Source of the DNA: Clostridia bacterium
GTDB taxonomy: Bacteria > Bacillota > Clostridia > Oscillospirales > Acutalibacteraceae
Length of the DNA: 46,959 nucleotides
Direction: 5' to 3'
Assembly (NCBI GenBank): GCA_029007095.1
Contig: JAQXHF010000091.1
Coordinates: 1-46,959, forward strand
Part shown: in pieces, positions 16,459 to 24,447 of the stretch
How positions within the stretch are numbered: the stretch's first letter is position 1
Layout: every line of letters starts with the position of its first letter
The notes under the pieces: generated by a model
Told to the model about the DNA's origin: nothing
The model's input: the letters and a program-made list of their open reading frames with translations, nothing else
Database searches by the model: none
Position numbers and translations under genes: made by a program

Positions 16459-19400
16459 CTTCCTCACCTCCGAGCAAATTAAGACTGTCCTTATGACTCA
16501 GGTATTCTATCTCTCTGACCGGCGTATCCTCGTCGGAGCAGCAGACATCTGAATAATCGCAGAATTCACAAACATTTTTATATGCGCTGACCGATTTATC
16601 GCTGTGTGCAGGCATTACCGGGATTTTGCCGTCGTGCAAGCTCATCGCCATATCCGACAGAATTTTCTCAACCCGCTTCATAAGCAATCCCATTTGACCG
16701 ATAGTAATAAGCGTGCCGCTGTTCTCGCCGCTTTTTGTGATTTTAGCAGGTACAAATCTGCCGTTGTGATCGGAATCCATCGCATATATAACTCTCGAAT
16801 CGTTAAGCACCATACCGCTCATTTTGACCGACTTCAATTTTTCCGAGTTTATTTCTTCCTCGCTTCCGTCACGCTCGGTCGTTACCACGGGAGCTTTTAC
16901 CGGCATATAAAGAACTCCTGCCGGAACAATATCTTTGCTGTCTCTGAATCCGTTTTTCCATATAGCAAAAAGATAAATCAACATCTGCATATTAAGCCCG
17001 CTGAAAACCTCGCTGAGGTCAAAATTTTTGCCGCCCGATTTATAATCTATTACCCGTACAAAGGTTTGTTCTCCGCTCTGCATGGTATCAACTCTGTCAA
17101 CGGAACCTTTAATTTTCAATATTCCTCCGTCCGGGAGAGGAATTTCATAGCAACCTACTTCGCCGTCAACATCTATCTTTAATTCAAATGCCGTCGGTAC
17201 AAATTCACATACCGAGAACTCTGCAACAAGCCGGTCAACCACCTCGCAGGCTATCACTCCGAGCTGATTGAAAAGATAACCAAACCGCTCACCCAGACTT
17301 TCCGCCGCTCCGAGATTCTCTTCAAAATACTGCACAAGCGTTTCCTGAATATGCTTATCGCGCTCAGCCTTTTCCATTTTGCAAAGTCCGTCGCTGCCGT
17401 AAGCAGAAATAAGTCTTTCAAGTATGAAGTGCAACGCCGTACCCTTTTGCATAGGATCAAGCTCTGCGGATTTTCTCGGCTTCGCATTAAGTCCGTACAT
17501 ACAGAAATATTCAAACGGACATTTATGGTAAACCTCCGTTCTGGAAGCCGACATATACATATTCATTCCGAAAAGCTCTTTCGCCGTATCCTTATCTTTT
17601 ATTGAAAAATCATCATTCTTGACCGCTCTCCTAAGAGCTTTCAGCTTATCGGCGTATTCAGGTTCAGCCGTGAAATATTTTTGCAGCGCTTCGCAAATAT
17701 CTCCGCCGTTCCTGATTTTTTTTGCAAGAAGCTCAAATGCAGGAGCTTCGCCCTCAATCTTATCAATATCGGGAATACATATCGTATCGACTTCTTTTGC
17801 GTTAGGGAATATTCTTCTTACCTGCGTAACAAGCTCCGACTCTGACATTTCTTCTCCCGAAACGCCCTTTCTTGAATAAGTCAAATATACCCTCTCCGAA
17901 GCACAGCAAAGCGTACTGTAAGCAATAAACCGTTCTTCGGCAAGTTTCATTTCAAGGCTGTCGTCGATATTCAAATCATAATCCGCAAGTATTTTCCTCT
18001 CATTGTCGGTCAATATATCGTTTGACTTAGGTATCATCGGGAAAAGTCCGTCGTTGACGCCCACCGCAAATACAATCTTAGGCGCGCTTGTTTTGACTCG
18101 GTCTGCGCTTCCGATCATTATTTCATCAAGTCCCTGCGGCAAAGTTCCTACCGTATATGTAGAAACTATCAGATTTAAAAGCTCGCTGAAACGCGCAGGC
18201 GTCATTCTGACTTCCGCAAGAGCGAATGCAATTCTGTCGAGCATATCGACGGCAAGCTCCCATATTCTGTTCTGTTCACAAGCAAGCTGATTTTCTCCTC
18301 TGCCGTCAAAATTCACGGCAAGCTCCATAAGATGCTGAGGAACATTCATATCCGTTAACAGGCTGAATATTTCCTGAGCCGCTTTCAAACCGTCAATTTC
18401 CCTGAAATTATCCCTGAACCGCGCCAACCGTGCGATTGCTTTGACGCGAATTTCGTTTATTTCCGCCAGCTTTTGAGCAGAGGAATCCGTCATTTTTGCT
18501 CCGAGTCCGTCAGGATGGCCCACCCATTCTTCAAGCCATCGTCCTGAGTTTATGTTCCACATGAGCGCATAATTTTCAAGCGCCGATATTTCGTCAATCG
18601 TAAGGTCGGTAAGTCCTGTTTTCAGAATCCGCATAACAGAATCCACCGAAAATCCTCTTGCAGCAATATCAACCGCACTGCAAATGAACTCCATTAGCGG
18701 ATGATAAGCCACGCTCTGCCTCTTGTCTTCAAATACGGGAACTCCGTATTTTTTCAGGCAAGCGCGAATCTGCCTTGAATAATTTTCTTCGCTTCTGCTG
18801 ATTATAGCGATATCCCGGCATCTCATATTTTCTGTTCTGAGCAGATTTTTAACCGTACAGGCGACATAATCGCACTCAGCCTCAAAATTTTCTGCCGAGC
18901 AAATAACAATATTTTCGGTTTTTTCATCATAAGCAGCCGAATTGTCCGAATACAGAGCGCTTTCGAGCGTTTTAAGTTCCTCGTTTTTGAACCGTTGGTT
19001 ATCAAAATTCGATATATATTCATACGGCGCTATCTTGATATCATTTTTTCGTGCAAGCGAAACAACCCTGTGCAGAGTCCGTCTTGTGTGTGCAAAAGCG
19101 TCAAAATCATTTTCGCCGTCGCTTCTGTCAAGACATAGCGAAATATACGCTTCGTCCGCCTGGCGAACAATAAGTTCAAGCACATTCAATTCCTGCTGAG
19201 TAAATCCTCTGAAACCGTCGAAAAAAACCGTTTTTCCGCTAAACTCATCGTGCTCTTTAAGCACATTACAAAGTTTTTCCGGTGCGCTTTCGTCATCAAA
19301 ATAGCTCTGTGAAACTATTGCCGAATACGCTTCCTCGACGATTGCGGCCTCTTTAAGTTTGGACTGCAAAACAGATTCATTCAAAAGATCCGCTGTTTCT

Positions 19401-19810
19401 CTCAGCTTTTCAGAGCTTATCGAAGCCTGCCTAAGCTCCTTTACAAGTTTCAGCATACGCTTGACGAGCGAGGCGCTGTTTTTGTGCCTGCCGTATATTT
19501 CAAGCTTATCTCCGACCTGTTCAAGTGCAAGGCTCATGAGCATAACTCTCGTCGAATCATCAAGACTTGTCTTTGAATTAAGTCCGTATTTTTTCAGAAT
19601 ATTCCTCGCCATAAACGAGAAGCTGACAACCTCAACCATATGTGCCTTGCGCGCGCCGAGAAGCTCAACCATATTTTTTTCGGTATAAAACGAATACTGC
19701 TCCGGTACTATAAAAACGGCAGACTTCCCGCTGTCCGTAAGCTCTTTTAACTTACGGTGCATTGCGGTTGTTTTGCCGGCGCCTAACCTGCCGAGAATAA
19801 AATGCAACAT
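16451..19810 (-). CDS. addB: ATP-dependent helicase/nuclease subunit B (AddB)
   Basis: The 1119-residue protein is AddB, which scans for the Chi sequence and carries the second nuclease of the AddAB complex. It starts with a Walker A-like 'FILGRLGAGKTTAMHRKL'. The C-terminal nuclease shows 'GTALHFILERLI' and 'VRVIDYKSGGKNFDL'. The iron-sulfur cluster cysteines of the family are present: one in 'YHKCPFEYFCMYGL' and three in the tail 'NVCEFCDYSDVC'. ATG 19810 is six bases after GGAGG; a GTG three bases earlier is the alternative. It precedes addA in the usual order, and the promoter is at 19839-19867. Confidence 0.96.
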   Translation of the reverse strand: MLHFILGRLGAGKTTAMHRKLKELTDSGKSAVFIVPEQYSFYTEKNMVELLGARKAHMVEVVSFSFMARNILKKYGLNSKTSLDDSTRVMLMSLALEQVGDKLEIYGRHKNSASLVKRMLKLVKELRQASISSEKLRETADLLNESVLQSKLKEAAIVEEAYSAIVSQSYFDDESAPEKLCNVLKEHDEFSGKTVFFDGFRGFTQQELNVLELIVRQADEAYISLCLDRSDGENDFDAFAHTRRTLHRVVSLARKNDIKIAPYEYISNFDNQRFKNEELKTLESALYSDNSAAYDEKTENIVICSAENFEAECDYVACTVKNLLRTENMRCRDIAIISRSEENYSRQIRACLKKYGVPVFEDKRQSVAYHPLMEFICSAVDIAARGFSVDSVMRILKTGLTDLTIDEISALENYALMWNINSGRWLEEWVGHPDGLGAKMTDSSAQKLAEINEIRVKAIARLARFRDNFREIDGLKAAQEIFSLLTDMNVPQHLMELAVNFDGRGENQLACEQNRIWELAVDMLDRIAFALAEVRMTPARFSELLNLIVSTYTVGTLPQGLDEIMIGSADRVKTSAPKIVFAVGVNDGLFPMIPKSNDILTDNERKILADYDLNIDDSLEMKLAEERFIAYSTLCCASERVYLTYSRKGVSGEEMSESELVTQVRRIFPNAKEVDTICIPDIDKIEGEAPAFELLAKKIRNGGDICEALQKYFTAEPEYADKLKALRRAVKNDDFSIKDKDTAKELFGMNMYMSASRTEVYHKCPFEYFCMYGLNAKPRKSAELDPMQKGTALHFILERLISAYGSDGLCKMEKAERDKHIQETLVQYFEENLGAAESLGERFGYLFNQLGVIACEVVDRLVAEFSVCEFVPTAFELKIDVDGEVGCYEIPLPDGGILKIKGSVDRVDTMQSGEQTFVRVIDYKSGGKNFDLSEVFSGLNMQMLIYLFAIWKNGFRDSKDIVPAGVLYMPVKAPVVTTERDGSEEEINSEKLKSVKMSGMVLNDSRVIYAMDSDHNGRFVPAKITKSGENSGTLITIGQMGLLMKRVEKILSDMAMSLHDGKIPVMPAHSDKSVSAYKNVCEFCDYSDVCCSDEDTPVREIEYLSHKDSLNLLGGEEDA

Positions 19811-19838
19811 CACAGACCTCCGAAAAATTGATATATAA

Positions 19839-19867
19839 ATTATAGCCTAAACAAAGCTTTTTTGCAA
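19839..19867 (-). promoter_or_regulatory. Predicted SigA promoter of addB-addA
   Basis: On the - strand, TTGCAA (19867-19862), 17 bases, TATAAT (19844-19839). It is back-to-back with the promoter of the GH29-like gene; the two -35 boxes are ten bases apart. Confidence 0.7.
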
Positions 19868-19877
19868 CTGTCGCATA

Positions 19878-19906
19878 TTGCAATAAACGAGCCGTAATGC
19901 TATAAT
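19878..19906 (+). promoter_or_regulatory. Predicted SigA promoter of the GH29-like gene
   Basis: TTGCAA (19878-19883), 17 bases, TATAAT (19901-19906); the start codon lies 30 bases downstream. Confidence 0.7.
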
Positions 19907-19936
19907 ATTCCCATAATAAGAAACGAGGTTAACTTT

Positions 19937-21286
19937 ATGCAAAAGTATGATTACATAGACGCGGCAAATAAAGCGACGCCGTCTGAAAATCAGCTTGAAT
20001 TTATGAATACCGAATTCATCGCCTTTGTTCACTACGGAATGAACACCTTTGTAAATACAGAATGGGGTACGGGACGGGAACCCGAAAAATACTTCAATCC
20101 CGCAGAATTTTCCGCAAAGCAATGGGTATCTGTAATCAAGTCCACAGGTATAAAAGGACTGATTCTGACCTGCAAATATTCAGACGGATTTTGCCTTTGG
20201 CCGAGCAAATATACCTCGCACAGCGTTAAAAATTCGCCGTGGCTTGACGGAAAGGGCGATATGGTAAAGGAAGTTGCCGATGAATGTCACGCTCAGGGTA
20301 TAAAATTCGGCGTTTCCGTTTCTCTCTATGATATGCACGAATCGAGCTTCGGCAGTGATAAATACAACGATTTCTTTGTAAATCAGCTCACAGAGCTTTG
20401 CACTCAGTACGGCGAGCTTTTCTGCGTTTGGTTTGAGCGCGACGAAAGCGGAAAACAAAACTACGATTTAAACCGCTACGCAGAAACCGTTCGTAAGTAT
20501 CAGCCGAAAGCCGTAATCGGCAACTGCGGCGGCGATATCCGCTGGTGCGGCAATCATATAGCGCACGGCAGAAGCTCCGAGTGGAGCGTAGTACCTAAAA
20601 AGCTTCTCTCTGCCAACTCGCAGGCTCTTGTCGAACCCGATCTCGGAAGCAGAAAAAAGATAAAGAAAGAAAAGGAACTTGTATTCTATCCTAATGTAAT
20701 GGATGTTTCTCTGCGCCCCGGCTGGTTTTTCCATGACAGCGACAATATAGAAATAAAAAATCTCTCCGATGTGCTGATGGCATATTTTGCTTCAATCGGA
20801 AATAACGGTACTCTGCTGCTCGGAATAGCGCCGTCACACAGCGGAAAAATCGAAAAGGCCGATGAAGAACATCTTTTCATTTTGTCAAGACAGCTCGATA
20901 TTGAATTTGGTAACGATTTTACTGCCAACTGCAAATTTGAAGCTTCAAACAGGAGTGACGACTTGCATAGTGAAAGATTTATAAATTCGGGAGCGTCTTA
21001 TTACCGAACCCAGGACAATCCGAGTAAAACAGAAATAACCGTTGATATGGGCGAAATACGGCTTATCAACAAGGTTGTTCTGTCCGAACATATCGAAACA
21101 GGTCAGCAAATAGAAAAATTTACTCTGTACCGTTATTACAACAAAAAATGGAGAAAAATTTACAAAGGTACAACAATCGGAAGAAAAAAAATATGTTCTC
21201 TGCATCCGTTAGAAGCCAGAAGAATTAAACTTGTTATTGAAAAGACAAGAAATTTTGCAACAATTTCGGACTTCAAAATATATTGA
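19937..21286 (+). CDS. GH29 (alpha-L-fucosidase)-like protein with altered active site
   Basis: The 449-residue protein has the GH29 fucosidase layout: a catalytic-type barrel (about 1-320) and a C-terminal F5/8-type C (CBM32-like) beta-sandwich (about 330-449, ending 'ARRIKLVIEKTRNFATISDFKIY'). Conserved GH29 scaffolding is present ('FVHYGMNTF', 'FCLWPSKYTSHSVKNSPW', 'GIKFGVSVS', 'NNGTLLLGIAP'). The residues expected to act in catalysis differ: KHHDGF is KYSDGF (residues 80-85), the WFD/WLD nucleophile Asp is Glu167 (WFE), and the GNE Glu is His207 (GNH). I infer a binding protein, a pseudoenzyme or an enzyme with shifted chemistry. There is no signal peptide, so the protein is probably cytoplasmic. 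It is monocistronic, divergent from addB. Confidence 0.85.
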   Translation: MQKYDYIDAANKATPSENQLEFMNTEFIAFVHYGMNTFVNTEWGTGREPEKYFNPAEFSAKQWVSVIKSTGIKGLILTCKYSDGFCLWPSKYTSHSVKNSPWLDGKGDMVKEVADECHAQGIKFGVSVSLYDMHESSFGSDKYNDFFVNQLTELCTQYGELFCVWFERDESGKQNYDLNRYAETVRKYQPKAVIGNCGGDIRWCGNHIAHGRSSEWSVVPKKLLSANSQALVEPDLGSRKKIKKEKELVFYPNVMDVSLRPGWFFHDSDNIEIKNLSDVLMAYFASIGNNGTLLLGIAPSHSGKIEKADEEHLFILSRQLDIEFGNDFTANCKFEASNRSDDLHSERFINSGASYYRTQDNPSKTEITVDMGEIRLINKVVLSEHIETGQQIEKFTLYRYYNKKWRKIYKGTTIGRKKICSLHPLEARRIKLVIEKTRNFATISDFKIY

Positions 21287-21298
21287 TTTTGTGCAAAA

Positions 21299-21342
21299 TG
21301 GCAGCCGCATTTTTGAGTCGAAGCGGCTGCCGTTATTTTATT
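21299..21342 (+). terminator. Intrinsic terminator after the GH29-like gene
   Basis: A nine-base GC-rich stem, GGCAGCCGC (21300-21308) with GCGGCTGCC (21323-21331), is followed by GTTATTTTATTT. The following 120 bases up to 21463 are AT-rich with nothing recognised. Confidence 0.8.
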
Positions 21343-21463
21343 TATGCATTATACACGATAATTAGCAGTTTTAAAAAAGTAATATGTGTATATTTTGCAT
21401 ATTACAATTTTTACCTATTAGTTATATTGCACAGAACAAATAAAATTTCTTTGTATATTTTGC

Positions 21464-21492
21464 TTGACAAATGAATATAATGGTGATATAAT
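21464..21492 (+). promoter_or_regulatory. Perfect-consensus SigA promoter of a small transcript
   Basis: TTGACA (21464-21469), exactly 17 bases, TATAAT (21487-21492). All twelve positions match the consensus, predicting strong constitutive transcription from about 21499. Confidence 0.85.
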
Positions 21493-21523
21493 CAAGCTAC
21501 AAAATATGAAAGGAATGATTTAT

Positions 21524-21652
21524 ATGTCAGTAAGAAATTTCTATTATGAAGCTGAGGAGAACCTCTTAAAAGAAATTAAGAGAGATAGACGATTTTCATT
21601 CCGCACCATTATCAAGCTTTTCACAGCCGGCGCTATCGCCAAGAAGCTTTAA
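21524..21652 (+). CDS. Small basic protein of 42 residues, unknown function
   Basis: A short ORF with an AAAGGA ribosome binding site ten bases before ATG 21524. The product is mostly charged and basic, beginning MSVRNFYYEAEENLLKEIKR and ending AGAIAKKL. Residues 8-20 could form an amphipathic helix, and 'TIIKLFTAGAIA' is a short hydrophobic patch, too short for a sure membrane helix. I recognise no family. Support for translation is the ribosome binding site, the perfect promoter just upstream and ordinary codon use. It is followed without a gap by a hairpin-rich stretch ending in a terminator, so it may be a leader or dual-function RNA ORF rather than an ordinary gene. Confidence 0.55.
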   Translation: MSVRNFYYEAEENLLKEIKRDRRFSFRTIIKLFTAGAIAKKL

Positions 21653-21656
21653 TGGT

Positions 21657-21757
21657 GGGAGAGCCTGTCGGCTCCAAAGCTAAAACAAGGGAAGTAAAAC
21701 CCCATAATCATAACCCGTTTCGGCGGGGAATTAAAAAACAATACGGGTTACCGTATT
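21657..21757 (+). ncRNA. Hairpin-rich 3' region of the small transcript (candidate structured RNA)
   Basis: Directly after the small ORF come several short GC stems: GAGCC-TGTC-GGCTC (21661-21674), a CCCG/CGGG stem around 21714-21727, and a perfect AATACGG-GTTA-CCGTATT (21740-21757). No ORF of note is present. The region ends at the terminator 21775-21812. It does not match the landmarks I know for RNase P, SRP RNA or tmRNA. It could be a riboregulator or a structured 3' UTR. Confidence 0.45.
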
Positions 21758-21774
21758 CAGATTTATAAACTGTT

Positions 21775-21812
21775 TTCGCCCTAAGCATATATTGCAAAGG
21801 GCGAATTTTTTT
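21775..21812 (+). terminator. Intrinsic terminator of the small transcript
   Basis: TTCGCCCT (21775-21782) pairs perfectly with AGGGCGAA (21798-21805), followed by seven T. The predicted transcript is about 310 nt. Confidence 0.85.
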
Positions 21813-21840
21813 AAAAGAGAAAACAGGTCGATAATAAACA

Positions 21841-21892
21841 AAAGCTATAATTTACAAACATTAAGTATTTTTGTTTCGTAAATTATAGCTTT
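21841..21892. terminator. Long inverted repeat downstream of the M28 peptidase gene
   Basis: A perfect 15-base inverted repeat (21841-21855 with 21878-21892; arm AAAGCTATAATTTAC) with a 22-base loop. It faces the M28 gene on the - strand and probably terminates it; the T tract is modest, so the termination role is inferred. Confidence 0.6.
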
Positions 21893-21941
21893 ATTATATT
21901 TTATTTTCGCTCTGCGTTAAGCACCGAAATTCTGTTTTACA

Positions 21942-23195
21942 TTATTTGCTTTTAACAACGCGGTAAGGATTGGCGGCATGATGAGCATGAATCTGCTCGG
22001 TCAGGTCGAGAAGTATATCAACGCTCTTTTCAAGCGTATTCATATCAAGCGTTTCGTACTTATCGTTATAAGTGTGATAATAATCGGTTACCGTAGGATT
22101 CTGTGCGGCAAAGGTTATCGTTTTATAGCCTGCCCTACAAATCGGTGTACTGTCGCATCCGCCAACCGGATTCTCAATAACATCAGCCTTAATGCCTGCA
22201 TTTTCAATAGCTTTTTTCAGCATATCGCGCATATCCGCGTCGAATTTACTTGACAGCCATGTATCGCCCTTAACGACATTGAAGTGGTCATAGTCACGCA
22301 ACGAATCAAGATTAACAAAATACGGATCTATAAGCAATTCGCTGTCACCGGCATGAGCTTTCATAAAAGCTTCGGAACCTTTGAGTCCGGCTTCCTCTGC
22401 GCCAAGAGCGGCAACAATTATGCGGCAGTTATCGGGAAGCTTATCAGGATTTTCCTTAAAATATCTTCCGAGATAAATTGACATTCCTACGCCGGTCAGA
22501 TTATCCATAGCGCCCGGTGAAGCTTGCTTTTTGTCATGTGTAAGGTATATACAAAGAGAATATATACCGGGAATAAACAAAAGCGGTACAAATGTCAGGA
22601 AAATATAAAGCGGAGTCGGTATATCATAGTGGAAAACGCTTGTCATTCCAACAGCGAGCCTTATAATAGAGCCTATAATTATAGCTACAACGCCGACAAC
22701 GCCGTAAACGGTGCGCAAGATCATTGTTTTAGGATTTTTTACCGCCATTTTCCACAGCCAACTGCTGTCGGTATGACCGCTGAAAACTATTGTATGGTCA
22801 ATTTTGCCTTTACCGTCAATAACGGTGTATGTATTGTTGCTCTGCTCTTTTTTGAAGAAGCAATCGAACCAGCCTTTATAAAGGAATACCTGTACTACCG
22901 CGAAAATAAGCGTAAGCGCAGAAACAACAAGTGAAGCTATCGGGTGAATATAATAAAGCGCAAGCGCGACAAATCCCGCAATTCCAAGATAAGGAATAGC
23001 GCCGATGCTTGCCCTCGGTGACATTGTAAAAGGTTCGGTAACAACCTTTTCACCGATTTGCTCCTCCATATAATCCGCGATGTCCTTTTGTGCGGCGCGC
23101 TCCTCCTCGCTGCCGGGAAGTCTCGGTCCGTGAGCGTCAATAATTTTTTTGATAAAGTCAAATATTATCTGTGCCGCCTGCTTTGATGTTGTCAT
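21942..23195 (-). CDS. M28 family metallopeptidase with internal membrane helices
   Basis: The 417-residue protein combines an M28 (aminopeptidase Y type) zinc peptidase with hydrophobic segments placed inside it. The zinc ligands and catalytic residues of the family are recognisable: 'FSGHTDSS' (His, Asp), 'SPGAMDNLTGVG' (bridging Asp), 'ALGAEEAGLKGSEAF' (Glu-Glu), 'VNLDSLRDYDHF' and 'DYYHTYNDKYETLD' (last His). Hydrophobic stretches lie at about residues 65-110 (two helices) and 155-215 (two helices), between the N-terminal part and the zinc core. ATG 23195 follows GGAGGT by six bases; 21 extra upstream residues have no such support. Substrate is unknown, probably peptides at the membrane. 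It stands alone beside lexA on the same strand. Confidence 0.88.
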   Translation of the reverse strand: MTTSKQAAQIIFDFIKKIIDAHGPRLPGSEEERAAQKDIADYMEEQIGEKVVTEPFTMSPRASIGAIPYLGIAGFVALALYYIHPIASLVVSALTLIFAVVQVFLYKGWFDCFFKKEQSNNTYTVIDGKGKIDHTIVFSGHTDSSWLWKMAVKNPKTMILRTVYGVVGVVAIIIGSIIRLAVGMTSVFHYDIPTPLYIFLTFVPLLFIPGIYSLCIYLTHDKKQASPGAMDNLTGVGMSIYLGRYFKENPDKLPDNCRIIVAALGAEEAGLKGSEAFMKAHAGDSELLIDPYFVNLDSLRDYDHFNVVKGDTWLSSKFDADMRDMLKKAIENAGIKADVIENPVGGCDSTPICRAGYKTITFAAQNPTVTDYYHTYNDKYETLDMNTLEKSVDILLDLTEQIHAHHAANPYRVVKSK

Positions 23196-23265
23196 AGCAA
23201 TACCTCCGTTAACAATGATTATGTAATAAAATATATCACATTCATAGCCGTCGGTCAAGAAAAAA

Positions 23266-23871
23266 TCAATAGTATCTCATTACGGCGACAACTTTTCCGA
23301 GGATACAGCACTCATCAACGATAATCGGCTCATAAGTATCATTCTCCGGCTGCAATCGGTAATGTCCGTTTTCCTTGTAAAAAGTCTTACAGGTAGCTTC
23401 ATCGTCTATCATAGCGATAACTATTTCTCCATTACGGGCATAAGGAGTTTTTTCTGCGATTACAAGGTCGCCGTCAAGGATTCCCGCCTGAATCATACTT
23501 TCGCCGCGAATGTGAAGCGCAAATAGCGGTTTATCCCGCGAAACGCTGCCTGTATATGGGAAATATCCCTCTATTTGCTCAACAGCAAGTATCGGCGCAC
23601 CGGCGGTAACTGTACCGAGAATTGGAACCTGTGTAACATTATCCGACTGACCTACAATACGAATCGAACGCTTTAACAGCGGATCTCTCTGTATATATCC
23701 TGCCGCTTCCAACGCGTCAAGATTCGACTGCACCGAGGAGGTGGATCTCAAACCAACTGCGGCTCCTATTTCACGCACCGAAGGAGGTACTCCGTCCGTG
23801 CTTCTCTCTACCAAAAACTCATATATTCTGCGCTGTGTATCGTTAATCTGCAATCCAATACCCCATTTCAT
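23266..23871 (-). CDS. lexA: SOS repressor LexA
   Basis: LexA represses DNA-damage genes and cleaves itself when RecA filaments form. The N-terminal winged helix reads 'IYEFLVERSTDGVPPSVREIGAAVGLRSTSSVQSNLDALEAAGYI'. The S24 peptidase domain has the Ala90-Gly91 cleavage bond (TVTAGAP), Ser125 (RGESMIQAGI) and Lys162 (EATCKTF), numbered from ATG 23871. Two SOS boxes lie in its own promoter, so it is autoregulated. The start is uncertain: the predicted transcript begins near 23880, leaving a very short leader for ATG 23871 without a ribosome binding site, while TTG 23853 has GGGG seven bases upstream. Either start keeps the whole DNA-binding domain. Confidence 0.96.
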   Translation of the reverse strand: MKWGIGLQINDTQRRIYEFLVERSTDGVPPSVREIGAAVGLRSTSSVQSNLDALEAAGYIQRDPLLKRSIRIVGQSDNVTQVPILGTVTAGAPILAVEQIEGYFPYTGSVSRDKPLFALHIRGESMIQAGILDGDLVIAEKTPYARNGEIVIAMIDDEATCKTFYKENGHYRLQPENDTYEPIIVDECCILGKVVAVMRYY

Positions 23872-23886
23872 AGTATCTTTGGGAGT

Positions 23887-23915
23887 ATTATAGCACAAAT
23901 GTTCACGGATTGCAA
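23887..23915 (-). promoter_or_regulatory. Predicted SigA promoter of lexA
   Basis: On the - strand, TTGCAA (23915-23910), 17 bases, TATAAT (23892-23887). Both SOS boxes overlap it. Confidence 0.75.
23893..23904 (-). promoter_or_regulatory. LexA (SOS) box 1
   Basis: GAACATTTGTGC on the - strand matches the Gram-positive SOS box GAACNNNNGTTC at seven of eight fixed positions. It fills the promoter spacer next to the -10 box. Confidence 0.7.
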
Positions 23916-23927
23916 ACATTTGTTTGC
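23912..23927 (-). promoter_or_regulatory. LexA (SOS) box 2
   Basis: GCAAACAAATGTTTGC on the - strand is a palindrome with two seven-base arms, close to the GAACNNNNGTTC box. It overlaps the -35. Its centre is 21 bp from box 1, two helical turns, so two LexA dimers could bind the same face. Confidence 0.7.
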
Positions 23928-23954
23928 TAATTCTCAAAAATTTTTTAATTTATA

Positions 23955-23996
23955 CAAAAAGCGAACCTGTGCTTATTGCATTTTGCACAAGTTCGC
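23955..23996 (-). terminator. Intrinsic terminator after the ackA-yaiI pair
   Basis: On the - strand, GCGAACTTGTGC (23996-23985) pairs with GCACAGGTTCGC (23972-23961) with one mismatch, followed by TTTTTG. Confidence 0.75.
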
Positions 23997-24005
23997 CTTA
24001 ATTTA

Positions 24006-24446
24006 CTATTTAATCTGACTGTTAATAAGATATGTAAGCTTATCGGAAAAAGCTTTATCCTGCTCTTCGGTGCGCTTTGACGGGCCTTTAAGCCGTCCTC
24101 CTGAATTGCGTATTTTTTTTGAAACATATCTTGAATACAGAAGTCCGTCTATATTCTTGTCGGTATAAACCATTCCGTTCTGACTTATCGGCACAGCGCC
24201 CTTTGCAAGACACATCGCCGCAAGTCCGTAATCCTGAGTTACGGCAATATCTCCGGATCGGATAAGATTGACAAGTTTGAAATCAACGCTGTCCGCTCCT
24301 TTTTCGACAACTACCGTCCGAGCGGAGTCGAAGCTGAATTCGTGAGAAGTATCGCATAGCACAATACATTCTATTCCGAATTTTTTTGCCGTATCTACTG
24401 CGATTTTTACAACAGGGCAACCGTCCGCGTCAATAAGAATACGCAT
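24006..24446 (-). CDS. YaiI/YqxD family (UPF0178, DUF188) protein
   Basis: The 146-residue protein matches the UPF0178 family, predicted PIN-like nucleases. The N-terminal 'ILIDADGCPVVKIAVDTAKKF' contains the first acidic residues of a PIN-type site; 'VEKGADSVDFKLVNLIRSGDIAVTQDYGLAAMCLAKGA' holds the next pair of aspartates. No biochemical role is firmly established. It begins one base after the ackA stop codon, so it is cotranscribed with ackA and probably translationally coupled. There is no obvious metabolic link between the two. Confidence 0.9.
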   Translation of the reverse strand: MRILIDADGCPVVKIAVDTAKKFGIECIVLCDTSHEFSFDSARTVVVEKGADSVDFKLVNLIRSGDIAVTQDYGLAAMCLAKGAVPISQNGMVYTDKNIDGLLYSRYVSKKIRNSGGRLKGPSKRTEEQDKAFSDKLTYLINSQIK

Positions 24447-24447
24447 A

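Noticed and set aside
16451..16467. Overlap of addA and addB as a frameshift or fusion
   Set aside because: Both frames are intact and the overlap is a normal coupled start; ATG 16458 has its own ribosome binding site.
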